Origin: an uncultured Bacteroides sp.
GTDB lineage: Bacteria; Bacteroidota; Bacteroidia; Bacteroidales; Bacteroidaceae
Reading direction: 5' to 3'
DNA: 50,607 nt
Assembly (NCBI GenBank): GCA_900555635.1
Contig: USLU01000037.1
Location: forward strand, 1 to 50,607
Shown here piece after piece: positions 17,183-25,508 of this stretch (positions within the stretch are counted from its first letter, which is position 1; every line of letters begins with the position of its first letter). A program made the translations under genes and the position numbers. Under the pieces are notes generated by a model. It saw only the letters and a list, made by a program, of their open reading frames with translations. It made no database searches and had not been told where the DNA came from.

Positions 17183-18598
17183 ATGGAAAAGTTGAGAGAC
17201 AGTATTGATTTTAAGAATACAGACATTACTACATTATTTCGTAAGTTGTTACTACCTACTGTATTGGGAATGATATTTTCTGCACTATTTGTTATTACAG
17301 ACGGTATATTTGTAGGCAAAGGAATTGGCAGTGATGCTCTTGCAGCCGTTAATATTGTAGCACCACTTTGGCTGTATTCAACAGGCATCGGACTTATGTT
17401 TGGTGTGGGGGCATCAGTTGTGGCATCCATCCATTTGTCACATGGAAAAGTAAAAGTGGCACGTATCAATATCACGCAAGCCGTTGTTGTATCGTCTTTC
17501 TTGCTGATATGCACTTCTACCCTATTCTGTATATTCGCTCCCGAAGTAGTAAGTCTGCTCGGCGGATCGGAACGACTCACTCCGTTGGCAGTGGAATACA
17601 TGCGCTGGTTCGTACCTTTCTCTATATTTACGGCATTGCTCAATTCGGGAATGTTCTTTCTGCGGCTAGACGGATCGCCCAATTATGCCATGATGTGCAA
17701 TGTGGTTGCCGCTATACTAAATATTATATTGGATTATCTGTTCATTTTCCCTTTTGGTTGGGGAATGTTTGGTGCTGCCTTTGCCAGTGCCATAGGCACA
17801 ACGGCAGGTGCCCTGATGATAGTATTCTATCTCATGCGCCGCCGATGCGCACTACGCTTCTACCCCGTGAAACTGAGTTGGAAAAGCTTGCAACTGACCT
17901 GTCGCAATGTCGGTTATATGTGCCGCTTGGGTTCATCCGCTTTCTTGTGCGAAGTGGCAATTGCCTGTATGATGTTTGTCGGGAATCTGGTGTTTATCCA
18001 TTATTTAAAGGAAGAAGGGGTTGCCGCATTCAGCATTGCCTGCTATTTCTTTCCTATTATATTTATGGTATATAATGCTATTGCACAGTCGGCACAGCCT
18101 ATCATTAGCTATAACTATGGTTTGCAGGAAAATGTACGTGTTCGCCGTGCTTATATGCTGGCACTGAAAACGGCTATCATTTGCGGGGCATGCTTTGCGT
18201 TACTTACTATGTTTTGCAGTTACGAGATTGTGGCTTTGTTTATCGACCGCAGCTATCCTGCTTATGAAATTGCGGCAAAAGGATTACCTCTATATGCAAC
18301 GGGCTTTATTTTCTTTGCTATAAACATCGTGTCTATAGGCTATTTTCAAAGTGTGGAGCGTGCTCGATATGCCACTTTCATTACTTTATTACGTGGTTTT
18401 ATCTTGCTGACTGCTTGTTTCTTCGGGCTTCCCTTATTAATGGGTACTCCGGGAATATGGCTTGCCACTCCCCTTGCCGAGGTGCTGACGACTATTATTA
18501 TCTTCCTGATTTATATTACAAGGCCAAGAAAGAGCCGGGAAAATTCAGTATCTTTGCAACATGGAGAAAATGATACAGAAATTCTGCAAAAAATATAA
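17183..18598 (+). CDS. MATE-family multidrug/cation efflux transporter
   Basis: 471 residues with about 12 transmembrane helices and MATE signatures: LLLPTVLGMIFSALFVITDG near the N-terminus, GIGLMFGVGASVVAS (about 72-86), and the repeat-half motif with SAQPIISYNYG (about 305). MATE proteins export organic cations or drugs using sodium or protons. The start codon lies close after a purine-rich GATTAGATTT stretch. The 3' end overlaps the regulator gene at 18561 by 38 bases in another frame, so the two are translationally linked. Confidence 0.93.
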   Translation: MEKLRDSIDFKNTDITTLFRKLLLPTVLGMIFSALFVITDGIFVGKGIGSDALAAVNIVAPLWLYSTGIGLMFGVGASVVASIHLSHGKVKVARINITQAVVVSSFLLICTSTLFCIFAPEVVSLLGGSERLTPLAVEYMRWFVPFSIFTALLNSGMFFLRLDGSPNYAMMCNVVAAILNIILDYLFIFPFGWGMFGAAFASAIGTTAGALMIVFYLMRRRCALRFYPVKLSWKSLQLTCRNVGYMCRLGSSAFLCEVAIACMMFVGNLVFIHYLKEEGVAAFSIACYFFPIIFMVYNAIAQSAQPIISYNYGLQENVRVRRAYMLALKTAIICGACFALLTMFCSYEIVALFIDRSYPAYEIAAKGLPLYATGFIFFAINIVSIGYFQSVERARYATFITLLRGFILLTACFFGLPLLMGTPGIWLATPLAEVLTTIIIFLIYITRPRKSRENSVSLQHGENDTEILQKI

Positions 18599-19151
18599 GC
18601 TACCGGAGAAAAGCCTATTTGAACTTCTGTCACACATGACAGAAGTTCACTTTTCAAAAGGTACGTTCATCGTAAAAACCGATGAGCGGAATTCTAATTT
18701 CTACCTTTTAAAGAAGGGAATCTGGCGAGCTTATCATCTGACGGACGGTACTGAAAATTCGCTTTGGTTTGCCGGTCCGGGTGATGCTGCTTATTCTTCT
18801 TGGGGATATGTAGATGGAGAAGCTTCGCGAATCAATATTGAATCAGTCAATGATAGTATAGCCTATTGCATATCGAAAACTGATCTGGAAGCGTTATTTT
18901 CAAAGTCGGTAGATATGGCAAACTTTGGTAGGAAGATTTTCGAACGCGAGATATTATATGTTGATTATTCATCAGTAGCATACGGCACCCCTCCTACCGC
19001 CAAAGAACGATATTTGACATTGATGGAAGAGAATCCGGAATTATTGCAAGATGTGCCATTGAAGTATTTGGCATCTTACCTTTATATTACACCACAATCT
19101 CTGAGCAGAATAAGAGCAGGACTTAAAAACACAAGAAGCCACCGATCGTAA
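18561..19151 (+). CDS. Crp/Fnr-family transcriptional regulator
   Basis: 196 residues: a cyclic-nucleotide-binding-like beta roll (about 25-115, FSKGTFIVKTDERNSNFYLLKKG, then GDAAYSSWGYV), a long dimer helix, and a C-terminal winged helix (LKYLASYLYITPQSLSRIR, about 165-185). No FNR cysteines are visible, so ligand sensing is unknown. It overlaps the MATE gene by 38 bases and is probably its local regulator. A terminator follows at 19156-19196. Confidence 0.85.
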   Translation: MEKMIQKFCKKYKLPEKSLFELLSHMTEVHFSKGTFIVKTDERNSNFYLLKKGIWRAYHLTDGTENSLWFAGPGDAAYSSWGYVDGEASRINIESVNDSIAYCISKTDLEALFSKSVDMANFGRKIFEREILYVDYSSVAYGTPPTAKERYLTLMEENPELLQDVPLKYLASYLYITPQSLSRIRAGLKNTRSHRS

Positions 19152-19155
19152 ATAT

Positions 19156-19196
19156 AAAAAAAGCTCTCGCAGAAAATATCTACGAGAGCCTTTTTA
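19156..19196. terminator. Bidirectional terminator
   Basis: A stem GCTCTCG (19163-19169) with CGAGAGC (19183-19189), extended by A-rich and T-rich flanks. It lies between convergent genes ending at 19151 and 19211. Confidence 0.8.
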
Positions 19197-19210
19197 AAAT
19201 TATATAATGA

Positions 19211-20005
19211 TTATAAATTCTTCACCAATACCAGTACCAGGTTATTATCTGCATCATAGAAACCAATACCTCCACCAGCTAACTGACCGAATGACTGTAC
19301 CGAGTTTAATGCCTTCAAGATACGTCCTTCTACTTCCATATCGGGACATGCCATCATTGTACTGATTACTTGCGGGAACGAAATAGCTGTAGCGTTATTG
19401 CCATCTACCTCAAATCCTCCATTGATAATATTACATCCGGCATTGCCATGCAATCTCTTTTCTGAAACATTGATCTCCATGAACGGTTGGTTTTCCATGC
19501 CACTGGGAATTGCTTCGCCACCAGCCTCGCTAACCATCCATTTTCCATCCAGAACAGACAACTTAACTTCCGGCTCTTTCTTTTGTAACACTACAAGAGG
19601 ACGGTTAGATGTTCCGCACAATGCCATATTTTCTTTTCCTAACTTCTTGTATTTCTTTACCTGACCTAAAGCAGCCAAAACATTATTCTCCAGAGTCATA
19701 TCCGGACAAGCCATACGGGTACTACCCATAGCGCCAAGATTGATTGTACCAGGTTTTGCATTTACATCAAATGAACCCATCATACGGTTACATCCACTAT
19801 TGCCATATACCTTACCCGTCTTTGTATCAAACCCGATAAAAGGAAATTCTTGTCCCGGAGCAGGAACTACAGCTGTACCGTTTACTTCGATTATATTCCA
19901 CTCGCCACTAATAGAAGAAAGAGTAGCGGCATTCTTTGTTGAACCACAAGATGACAGACCCATCAATGCACCTGCCATGCACAGAGAAACAAATACTTTT
20001 TTCAT
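19211..20005 (-). CDS. Lipoprotein with two META domains (HslJ-like)
   Basis: 264 residues. The lipobox GLSSC (cysteine about 20) is followed by two tandem META/HslJ domains: about 30-140 (LSSISGEWNIIEVNGT, then YGNSGCNRMMGSFDV, ACPDMTLENNVLAALG) and about 148-264 (LDGKWMVSEAGGEAIP, LHGNAGCNIINGGFEV, ACPDMEVEGRILKALN). The conserved GNxGCN and ACPDM motifs occur in each. META-domain lipoproteins in other bacteria are linked to stress or antibiotic resistance; the molecular role is unclear. Monocistronic with a -7 box at 20040-20047. Confidence 0.88.
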   Translation of the reverse strand: MKKVFVSLCMAGALMGLSSCGSTKNAATLSSISGEWNIIEVNGTAVVPAPGQEFPFIGFDTKTGKVYGNSGCNRMMGSFDVNAKPGTINLGAMGSTRMACPDMTLENNVLAALGQVKKYKKLGKENMALCGTSNRPLVVLQKKEPEVKLSVLDGKWMVSEAGGEAIPSGMENQPFMEINVSEKRLHGNAGCNIINGGFEVDGNNATAISFPQVISTMMACPDMEVEGRILKALNSVQSFGQLAGGGIGFYDADNNLVLVLVKNL

Positions 20006-20039
20006 TGTTATTCGTTGTTTAAGTTATTTTTTTCGAGTG

Positions 20040-20047
20040 CAAATATA
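20040..20047 (-). promoter_or_regulatory. -7 box of the META lipoprotein gene
   Basis: TATATTTG on the minus strand, 35 bases upstream of the start at 20005. A TATATTTG on the other strand at 20166-20173 serves the divergent dehydrogenase gene. Confidence 0.5.
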
Positions 20048-20165
20048 CATGAAAAAATCGAGTTGGAACATTTACTGTAAAGGATTTCACAACAGATTGC
20101 ATGGATTAACAGAGATTATCCAAAGTATTTAGCAGGATTTTAATGTTAATCTAAGAATTATCTCT

Positions 20166-20173
20166 TATATTTG
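20166..20173 (+). promoter_or_regulatory. -7 box of the carboxynorspermidine synthase-like gene
   Basis: TATATTTG, 43 bases before the ATG at 20217. No exact -33 TTTG is seen. Confidence 0.5.
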
Positions 20174-20216
20174 CTCTCCATATTTTATGAACCTATAATA
20201 TAATTAAGTAGAAGAA

Positions 20217-21410
20217 ATGGGTAAAGTTCTTATTATTGGTGCAGGCGGTGTAGGAACCGTTGTTGCGCATAAAGTGGCTCAAAATCCTGATGTGTTTACA
20301 GAAATCATGATTGCCAGCCGTACCAAGTCCAAATGTGACGCCGTTGTAAAAGCAATTGGTAACCCTAACATCAAAACCGCCCAAGTAGATGCAGATAACG
20401 TGGACGAACTGGTGGCACTCTTCAATAGTTTCAAACCTGAAATCGTCATAAACGTAGCCCTGCCTTATCAAGACCTTACTATTATGGAAGCTTGTTTGAA
20501 GTCGGGTGTTAATTATCTGGATACTGCTAATTATGAACCCAAAGATGTGGCTCACTTTGAATATAGCTGGCAATGGGCTTATAAAAAGCGTTTCGAAGAT
20601 GCCGGACTGACTGCTATTCTTGGTTGTGGCTTCGACCCGGGCGTTAGCGGCATTTATACGGCTTATGCTGCCAAACATTATTTTGACGAAATTCAATACC
20701 TGGATATCGTAGATTGTAATGCCGGTAATCACCACAAAGCATTTGCTACCAACTTCAATCCTGAAATCAATATCCGCGAGATTACTCAAAACGGACGTTA
20801 TTATGAAAACGGCGAATGGGTTACTACCAAACCGTTGGAAATACATAAAGACTTGACTTATCCTAACGTTGGTCCACGTGACTCTTACCTGCTTTATCAC
20901 GAAGAATTGGAGTCTTTGGTAAAGAACTTCCCCACCATCAAACGTGCACGTTTCTGGATGACTTTCGGTCAGGAGTATCTGACACATTTGCGTGTGATCC
21001 AAAACATCGGTATGGCTCGTATCGACGAAGTAGAATACAACGGTATGAAGATTGTTCCGCTGCAATTCTTGAAGGCCGTACTTCCCAATCCGCAAGATTT
21101 GGGTGAAAACTACGAAGGAGAAACTTCCATCGGTTGCCGCATTCGTGGTTTGAAAGATGGTAAAGAACGTACTTACTACGTATATAACAACTGTAGCCAT
21201 CAGGAAGCCTACAAAGAAACAGGTATGCAGGGAGTAAGTTACACCACCGGTGTTCCTGCTATGATTGGCGCTATGATGTTCCTTCAAGGTATATGGAAAA
21301 AGCCGGGTGTATGGAATGTAGAAGAGTTCAACCCCGATCCGTTCATGGAACAACTCAACAAGCAGGGTTTGCCTTGGCATGAAGTAATTGACGGAGACTT
21401 AGAACTATAA
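20217..21410 (+). CDS. Saccharopine dehydrogenase-family protein, carboxynorspermidine synthase-like
   Basis: 397 residues. A Rossmann dinucleotide-binding motif GAGGVGTVVAHK starts at residue 8, followed by VINVALPYQDLTIMEAC and LDTANYEPKDVAHFEY, then GCGFDPGVSGIYTAYAAK (about 140-157). This matches the carboxy(nor)spermidine dehydrogenase branch of the saccharopine dehydrogenase family, which condenses aspartate semialdehyde with a diamine using NADPH, the route by which Bacteroides makes spermidine. The alternative is a lysine-pathway saccharopine dehydrogenase, but the FDPGVSG pattern favours polyamine synthesis. The partner decarboxylase is not in the window. Confidence 0.85.
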   Translation: MGKVLIIGAGGVGTVVAHKVAQNPDVFTEIMIASRTKSKCDAVVKAIGNPNIKTAQVDADNVDELVALFNSFKPEIVINVALPYQDLTIMEACLKSGVNYLDTANYEPKDVAHFEYSWQWAYKKRFEDAGLTAILGCGFDPGVSGIYTAYAAKHYFDEIQYLDIVDCNAGNHHKAFATNFNPEINIREITQNGRYYENGEWVTTKPLEIHKDLTYPNVGPRDSYLLYHEELESLVKNFPTIKRARFWMTFGQEYLTHLRVIQNIGMARIDEVEYNGMKIVPLQFLKAVLPNPQDLGENYEGETSIGCRIRGLKDGKERTYYVYNNCSHQEAYKETGMQGVSYTTGVPAMIGAMMFLQGIWKKPGVWNVEEFNPDPFMEQLNKQGLPWHEVIDGDLEL

Positions 21411-21423
21411 TAATAATAATGTA

Positions 21424-21502
21424 GAATTGAGAATGAAGAATTGCCATGCGGCATGATTACGCATTACAGTGCAGCCCAATTCTTCATTTTTCATTTTAAT
21501 TC
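21424..21502. repeat. Intergenic inverted repeat with CCATGCGG loop core
   Basis: The left arm 21424-21443 (ending GAAGAATTG) pairs with the right arm beginning at 21477 (CAATTCTTC). The loop opens with CCATGCGG (21444-21451), as in the element at 3946-4018. It lies between the dehydrogenase stop and the peroxidase start, 15 bases before the ATG. Confidence 0.6.
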
Positions 21503-21516
21503 TTAATTTTGCAATT

Positions 21517-21963
21517 ATGACTATTGGAGATAAAGCCCCCGAAGTATTGGGCATTAATGAAAAAGGTGAAGAAATTCGCCTCAGTGACTATAAAGGAAAG
21601 AAGATTGTACTTTACTTTTATCCGAAAGATTCTACATCCGGTTGTACAGCACAAGCCTGCAATCTGCGTGACAATTACTCCGAACTGCGAAAAGCCGGAT
21701 ATGAAGTCATAGGAGTCAGTGTAGATAACGAGAAGTCGCATCAGAAATTTATTGAGAAAAACAGCTTACCTTTTACCTTGATTGCAGATACTGATAAAAA
21801 GTTGGTTGAGCAGTTTGGCGTATGGGGTGAGAAAAGTATGTATGGACGTAAGTACATGGGAACCTTCCGCACTACATTTATTATTAATGAAGAAGGAGTG
21901 ATTGAACGCATCATCACGCCGAAGGAAGTAAAAACCAGTAATCACGCCGCACAAATCCTGTAA
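21517..21963 (+). CDS. bcp: Thioredoxin-dependent thiol peroxidase (Bcp/PrxQ)
   Basis: 148 residues from ATG at 21517. An upstream ATG at 21469 would add a tail encoded by the inverted repeat, so the later start (TIGDKAPE) is chosen. The peroxidatic cysteine lies in SGCTAQACNL (about 43-52), and the second cysteine of that motif gives the CxxxxC layout of PrxQ/Bcp. The thioredoxin fold continues with IGVSVDNEKSHQKF and FRTTFIINEEG. It reduces peroxides and protects the anaerobe from oxygen stress. It sits between the polyamine gene and recA, each bounded by inverted repeats. Confidence 0.95.
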   Translation: MTIGDKAPEVLGINEKGEEIRLSDYKGKKIVLYFYPKDSTSGCTAQACNLRDNYSELRKAGYEVIGVSVDNEKSHQKFIEKNSLPFTLIADTDKKLVEQFGVWGEKSMYGRKYMGTFRTTFIINEEGVIERIITPKEVKTSNHAAQIL

Positions 21964-21978
21964 TAGTTATGAGTTATA

Positions 21979-22058
21979 AGTTATAAGTTATTTTCCAATA
22001 CAACTTATAGGCTATTTACAACTCACAACTAATCACTCATCACTAATAACTTATAACT
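21979..22058. repeat. Inverted repeat before recA
   Basis: AGTTATAAGTTATT (21979-21992) is the exact reverse complement of AATAACTTATAACT (22045-22058). The left side also carries an extra overlapping TTATAAGTTATAAG repetition. It ends 8 bases before the recA start and could fold in the recA leader. Confidence 0.6.
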
Positions 22059-22066
22059 AAAATAAT

Positions 22067-23107
22067 ATGGCAAAAAAAGACGAACTTAATTTTGAGAATG
22101 AAGGTGGTGGCGCAGCTCCCAGCGAAAAGTTGAAGGCTTTGCAAGCCGCCATGGATAAAATAGAGAAAAGCTTTGGTAAAGGTTCTATCATGAAAATGGG
22201 GAGCGAAAGCGTTGAGCAGGTTGAAGTAATTCCTACCGGTTCTATTGGACTTAATGTTGCTCTTGGCGTAGGTGGCTATCCTCGCGGACGTATCATCGAA
22301 ATCTTCGGCCCTGAATCTTCCGGTAAAACGACTTTAGCAATCCATGCTATAGCCGAAGCTCAGAAAGCAGGTGGCATCGCTGCATTCATTGATGCCGAAC
22401 ATGCCTTCGACCGCTTCTACGCTTCTAAGTTAGGCGTAGATGTAGATAATCTGTATATCTCACAGCCGGATAACGGTGAACAGGCATTAGAAATTGCCGA
22501 ACAGTTAATCCGCTCCTCTGCTATCGATATTATTGTTATCGACTCTGTTGCCGCCTTAACTCCGAAAGCCGAAATTGAAGGAGACATGGGTGACAATAAA
22601 GTAGGTTTGCAGGCACGACTTATGTCACAAGCTCTACGTAAACTGACGGGCACTGTAAGCAAGACACGCACTACCTGTATCTTCATCAACCAGTTGCGCG
22701 AGAAAATCGGTGTAATGTTTGGTAATCCTGAAACAACTACCGGTGGTAATGCTCTGAAATTCTATGCATCTGTTCGTATTGACATCCGTCCGGGACAAGC
22801 AATAAAGAACGGTGAAGAAGTACTTGGTAAACAAACCAAAGTAAAGGTAGTGAAGAACAAGGTAGCTCCTCCTTTCCGCAGAGCAGAATTCGATGTTATG
22901 TTCGGGCAAGGAATCTCTCGTGCAGGCGAAATTATTGACTTAGGTGCAGACTTGGGCATCGTTAAGAAAAGCGGTTCCTGGTTCAGTTATAATGACACGA
23001 AGATTGCACAAGGACGCGATGCTGCCAAGCAAGTTATTCTTGATAACCCCGAATTGGCAGAAGAACTGGAAGGACTTATCTTTGCAGAGTTGAAGAAAGA
23101 AAAGTAA
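22067..23107 (+). CDS. recA: Recombinase RecA
   Basis: 346 residues. The N-terminal helix (KALQAAMDKIEKSFGKGSIM) precedes Walker A GPESSGKTT (about 81-89), IDAEHAFD, Walker B IIVIDSVAAL (about 155), the L2 loop FINQLREKIGVMFGNPETTTGGNALKF in parts, and the C-terminal domain. RecA polymerises on single-stranded DNA for recombination and SOS cleavage. No LexA-type box was recognised upstream. The N-terminus (ELNFENEGGGAAPS) is a short acidic-glycine extension common in Bacteroidetes. An intrinsic terminator follows. Confidence 0.99.
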   Translation: MAKKDELNFENEGGGAAPSEKLKALQAAMDKIEKSFGKGSIMKMGSESVEQVEVIPTGSIGLNVALGVGGYPRGRIIEIFGPESSGKTTLAIHAIAEAQKAGGIAAFIDAEHAFDRFYASKLGVDVDNLYISQPDNGEQALEIAEQLIRSSAIDIIVIDSVAALTPKAEIEGDMGDNKVGLQARLMSQALRKLTGTVSKTRTTCIFINQLREKIGVMFGNPETTTGGNALKFYASVRIDIRPGQAIKNGEEVLGKQTKVKVVKNKVAPPFRRAEFDVMFGQGISRAGEIIDLGADLGIVKKSGSWFSYNDTKIAQGRDAAKQVILDNPELAEELEGLIFAELKKEK

Positions 23108-23135
23108 ACCCTTAATTATCCGAACGAATAATTGT

Positions 23136-23171
23136 AAAAACGCTCCCAAAATTATATTTGGAAGCGTTTTT
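23136..23171. terminator. recA terminator
   Basis: AAAAACGCTCCCAAA (23136-23150) pairs with TTTGGAAGCGTTTTT (23157-23171) with one mismatch, followed by a T-rich run. Confidence 0.9.
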
Positions 23172-23236
23172 CTTTTAAGTTAAGGTTCTTCTTAAAATGC
23201 CAATCACTCTTTTTTAAGAATTACCGGTGTCTTATT

Positions 23237-23920
23237 TTAGAAGTTCAGATTTTCCAAACGCTCTTCCAGCTTTTCCATTTGCTTCTCAAAGCGTTTCCAG
23301 GCATCGGAGTCCATATATTCTTTCAAAGACTCCATGTCAGTCAACTTCGAAAGTCCTTTAAGGTCTTCCACCCAATCCCCATTTGGGAGAGCATTCAGAT
23401 CTGCTAAATCTAATTTATTCACTTGCAAACCGGGAATAACGACATTCCATCCGGTATTGCCTTGATACATCATAATATTCTGAATATCTTTCAATGTCAT
23501 TTCACCTTCCAGATAGACAAATTTCAGTGTGGCAGCACCATCAATAATCATAATCAATTCTTTGACTTTATCCCCTTTACGGTTCATATAAAACTCAGAA
23601 CTGGAGACATTGCCCTTCTGCTTCATCAATAATTCATATTTAGACGATTGCACCAACGAACGCAAATCTTTGCGCAGATCTTTTTTTACATTATTATCCA
23701 TAGTAGAAAGTACCTGCACCGAATTCAATTGTCCGGACACCTTGCCTATGTAGACATCTTTGGCAAATAAATTAGGGTTAGACTCAATCATTGCCTTAGA
23801 GATATAAACAGAAGTTACCCCTTTCAGATCGTCATATTTACTGAATAAGTTCTTTTGTGCCTGGCAAAACAGTGACAACAACAGCAGCATGCCAGTTAGG
23901 ATCATTTTACTTGTTCTCAT
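23237..23920 (-). CDS. DUF4252 domain exported protein
   Basis: 227 residues with a signal peptide (1-21, LLLSLFCQA) and a DUF4252-like body (LFSKYDDLKGVTSVYISKAM near the N-terminus, then ELLMKQKGNVSSSEFYMNRKGDKVKELIMI). The function is unknown. It is the last gene of a sigma/anti-sigma/DUF4252 operon, starting 6 bases after the anti-sigma gene, so it is probably a regulon member. The C-terminal helix (WKRFEKQMEKLEERLENLNF) is highly charged and amphipathic. Confidence 0.8.
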   Translation of the reverse strand: MRTSKMILTGMLLLLSLFCQAQKNLFSKYDDLKGVTSVYISKAMIESNPNLFAKDVYIGKVSGQLNSVQVLSTMDNNVKKDLRKDLRSLVQSSKYELLMKQKGNVSSSEFYMNRKGDKVKELIMIIDGAATLKFVYLEGEMTLKDIQNIMMYQGNTGWNVVIPGLQVNKLDLADLNALPNGDWVEDLKGLSKLTDMESLKEYMDSDAWKRFEKQMEKLEERLENLNF

Positions 23921-23926
23921 AATAAA

Positions 23927-24451
23927 TTATCTTTTAATTTCATTTTCTATTTCCTGATTCACCTTTGTCACATCCAGCCGGGTGGCTTCTACCTGTTCAA
24001 TACCTTTGTTCAAGTTAGTGGAAACTTCAATCAAGGTAGCTTGCAATGCCTTATAGGCATCTTCGGGATTAGAGAAAGTATCTTGCGGAGTGGGCTGACA
24101 CATGTCCTTCTGGTACACAGTGCCATAACCTATTCCGATAAGAAGCAGCAGGGTAGCCGCTATACCTCCTACCCAATACCAGTTACGCTTAGTCTTGTTC
24201 CGACGGAAAAACCGTTGTTCTTCATCAGCCTTTTCATCGATCATCCGGTTCAGTTTATCCTCCAATCCGGCAGGAACATTTTCCATATCGGCTTCCTGAC
24301 TAAAAAAGCTAAGAAACAATCGTTTGTCCCTTTGCAGGTGTCCCGGCACTTCTTCTGTTCTGAAAGCCTCCTTCAACACCTCTTCTTCCAGCTCGCTTGC
24401 GTTTCCTTCATAAAATTTAGCTAGCAATCTTTCTATTTCCTCAACTTCCAT
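23927..24451 (-). CDS. Membrane-anchored anti-sigma-like protein
   Basis: 174 residues from ATG at 24451 (MEVEEIERLLAKFYEGNASELEEE), chosen because it overlaps the sigma gene by only 11 bases; a longer frame reaching 24526 would overlap the sigma gene much more. A cytoplasmic N-terminal domain with a zinc-free anti-sigma look (residues 1-85) is followed by one transmembrane helix at about 94-112 (WYWVGGIAATLLLLIGIGYG) and a short periplasmic tail. It likely holds the adjacent ECF sigma factor. Confidence 0.75.
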   Translation of the reverse strand: MEVEEIERLLAKFYEGNASELEEEVLKEAFRTEEVPGHLQRDKRLFLSFFSQEADMENVPAGLEDKLNRMIDEKADEEQRFFRRNKTKRNWYWVGGIAATLLLLIGIGYGTVYQKDMCQPTPQDTFSNPEDAYKALQATLIEVSTNLNKGIEQVEATRLDVTKVNQEIENEIKR

Positions 24452-24947
24452 AGTTACACCATTTATTAAATTCCTCACGTATCTTTTTTCTTGCCCGGGA
24501 TAAGTGTACCCGGACATTAGTGGCATTCAATCCGGTAGCTTGCTCTATTTCCTCAAAAGAACATCCTTTGACGTCACGTAATGTTACAATTCGCCGTTGC
24601 TGCTCGGGTAGTTGAGCAATGATTGATCTTACTTGTCGTACTTCATCGCGCATTTCAAAATTGTCCGCTTGCGACATATTGTACACTTCATTTAATTCCA
24701 AACATTGCCTATTCAATACATACTTTCCCGAGCGGAGCAAATCAAAACACATATTCTTAACTAAAGTCACGCTGAAAGCTTCCGGATTACTAATAATGGT
24801 CAGTCCTTCCCGCTTGTCCCACATTTTCAGATAAGCTTCTTGCACCAAATCTTCGGCATCAGCAGCATTCTCCAATAGCCTATAGGCTATGCAGTACAGT
24901 TTACGATGAAATGGAAGAAACTCTTTTTTAAAACTTTCAGCGTCCAT
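24441..24947 (-). CDS. ECF RNA polymerase sigma factor
   Basis: 168 residues with region 2 (FLPFHRKLYCIAYRLLENAADAEDLVQEAYLKMWDKR, the DAEDLVQE motif at about 29-36) and region 4 (LPEQQRRIVTLRDVKGCSFEEIEQATGLNATNVRVHLSRARKKI in parts). It heads the operon with the anti-sigma and DUF4252 genes. Unlike the first sigma gene in the window, this one is not tied to FecR or an STN protein, which suggests an envelope-stress role. Confidence 0.93.
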   Translation of the reverse strand: MDAESFKKEFLPFHRKLYCIAYRLLENAADAEDLVQEAYLKMWDKREGLTIISNPEAFSVTLVKNMCFDLLRSGKYVLNRQCLELNEVYNMSQADNFEMRDEVRQVRSIIAQLPEQQRRIVTLRDVKGCSFEEIEQATGLNATNVRVHLSRARKKIREEFNKWCNYGS

Positions 24948-25073
24948 GGGCTTTCAAATAAATGCTCGATTTGTGTTTATAACCTATAGACGTAATTCAA
25001 AAAGACTTTGTTACACGATAAGGGAAAAAAGTAGATAACAAAAAGAAATATTGATTACTACAATACATTAAAT

Positions 25074-25418
25074 TCATCTCAATACTTCAGAAATCCTCTT
25101 CTTAAGGTTCAATTTCGTAATATCCTCCGATTTTAAATCTAGCTCAACAAGGATTTTTGCAACAGATATTTTATACTCAGGGTTTTCTTTATCACAATTT
25201 GTCTGTTCTTTATGAATGGAGTATAACAAGGAAAAATCGTAATCCAATGCCAATGACACACTATACATCGTATCTGTATCAATGCTTTTCCGCCTCAATA
25301 TATAGTCGACACTCTGAGGCTTAACATTCAGTCTACGTGCAAGTTCCGCCTTTGTGACTTGCCGTTCGGCCATCACATTCTTAATCACTTCACCGATATA
25401 TACATTACTCTTCTCCAT
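25074..25418 (-). CDS. XRE-family helix-turn-helix regulator
   Basis: 114 residues. The HTH spans about 12-45 (NVMAERQVTKAELARRLNVKPQSVDYILRRKSID), a Cro/C1-type domain; a C-terminal region of about 50 residues may dimerise. It is divergent from the unknown membrane protein gene at 25579, with 160 bases between, so it probably controls that pair and itself. Direct ATAATTCAT repeats in the gap are candidate operators. Confidence 0.82.
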   Translation of the reverse strand: MEKSNVYIGEVIKNVMAERQVTKAELARRLNVKPQSVDYILRRKSIDTDTMYSVSLALDYDFSLLYSIHKEQTNCDKENPEYKISVAKILVELDLKSEDITKLNLKKRISEVLR

Positions 25419-25466
25419 TGGTATGAAGGTACAAATTAATCAATCAGTCTGAAAGACTATAGAACA

Positions 25467-25508
25467 ATAATTCATCTGATAAAAGTTATTCTTTTATTCA
25501 TAATTCAT
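25467..25508. promoter_or_regulatory. Direct repeat, candidate XRE operator
   Basis: ATAATTCAT occurs at 25467-25475 and 25500-25508, 33 bases apart (about three helical turns), each followed by a pyrimidine-TG. The second copy overlaps the -33 box of the 25579 gene, a position fitting a repressor. Confidence 0.35.

Noticed and set aside
17092..17682. 196-residue open frame on the minus strand
   Set aside because: It is antisense to the MATE gene start and mirrors its codon pattern; no ribosome site or family is visible.
20193..21380. 395-residue open frame on the minus strand
   Set aside because: It is fully antisense to the saccharopine-family dehydrogenase, whose motifs are clear, and its translation shows no recognisable family.
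21469..21516. Upstream start for the thiol peroxidase
   Set aside because: It lies inside an inverted repeat and would add a hydrophobic tail not seen in the family; 21517 gives a normal length.
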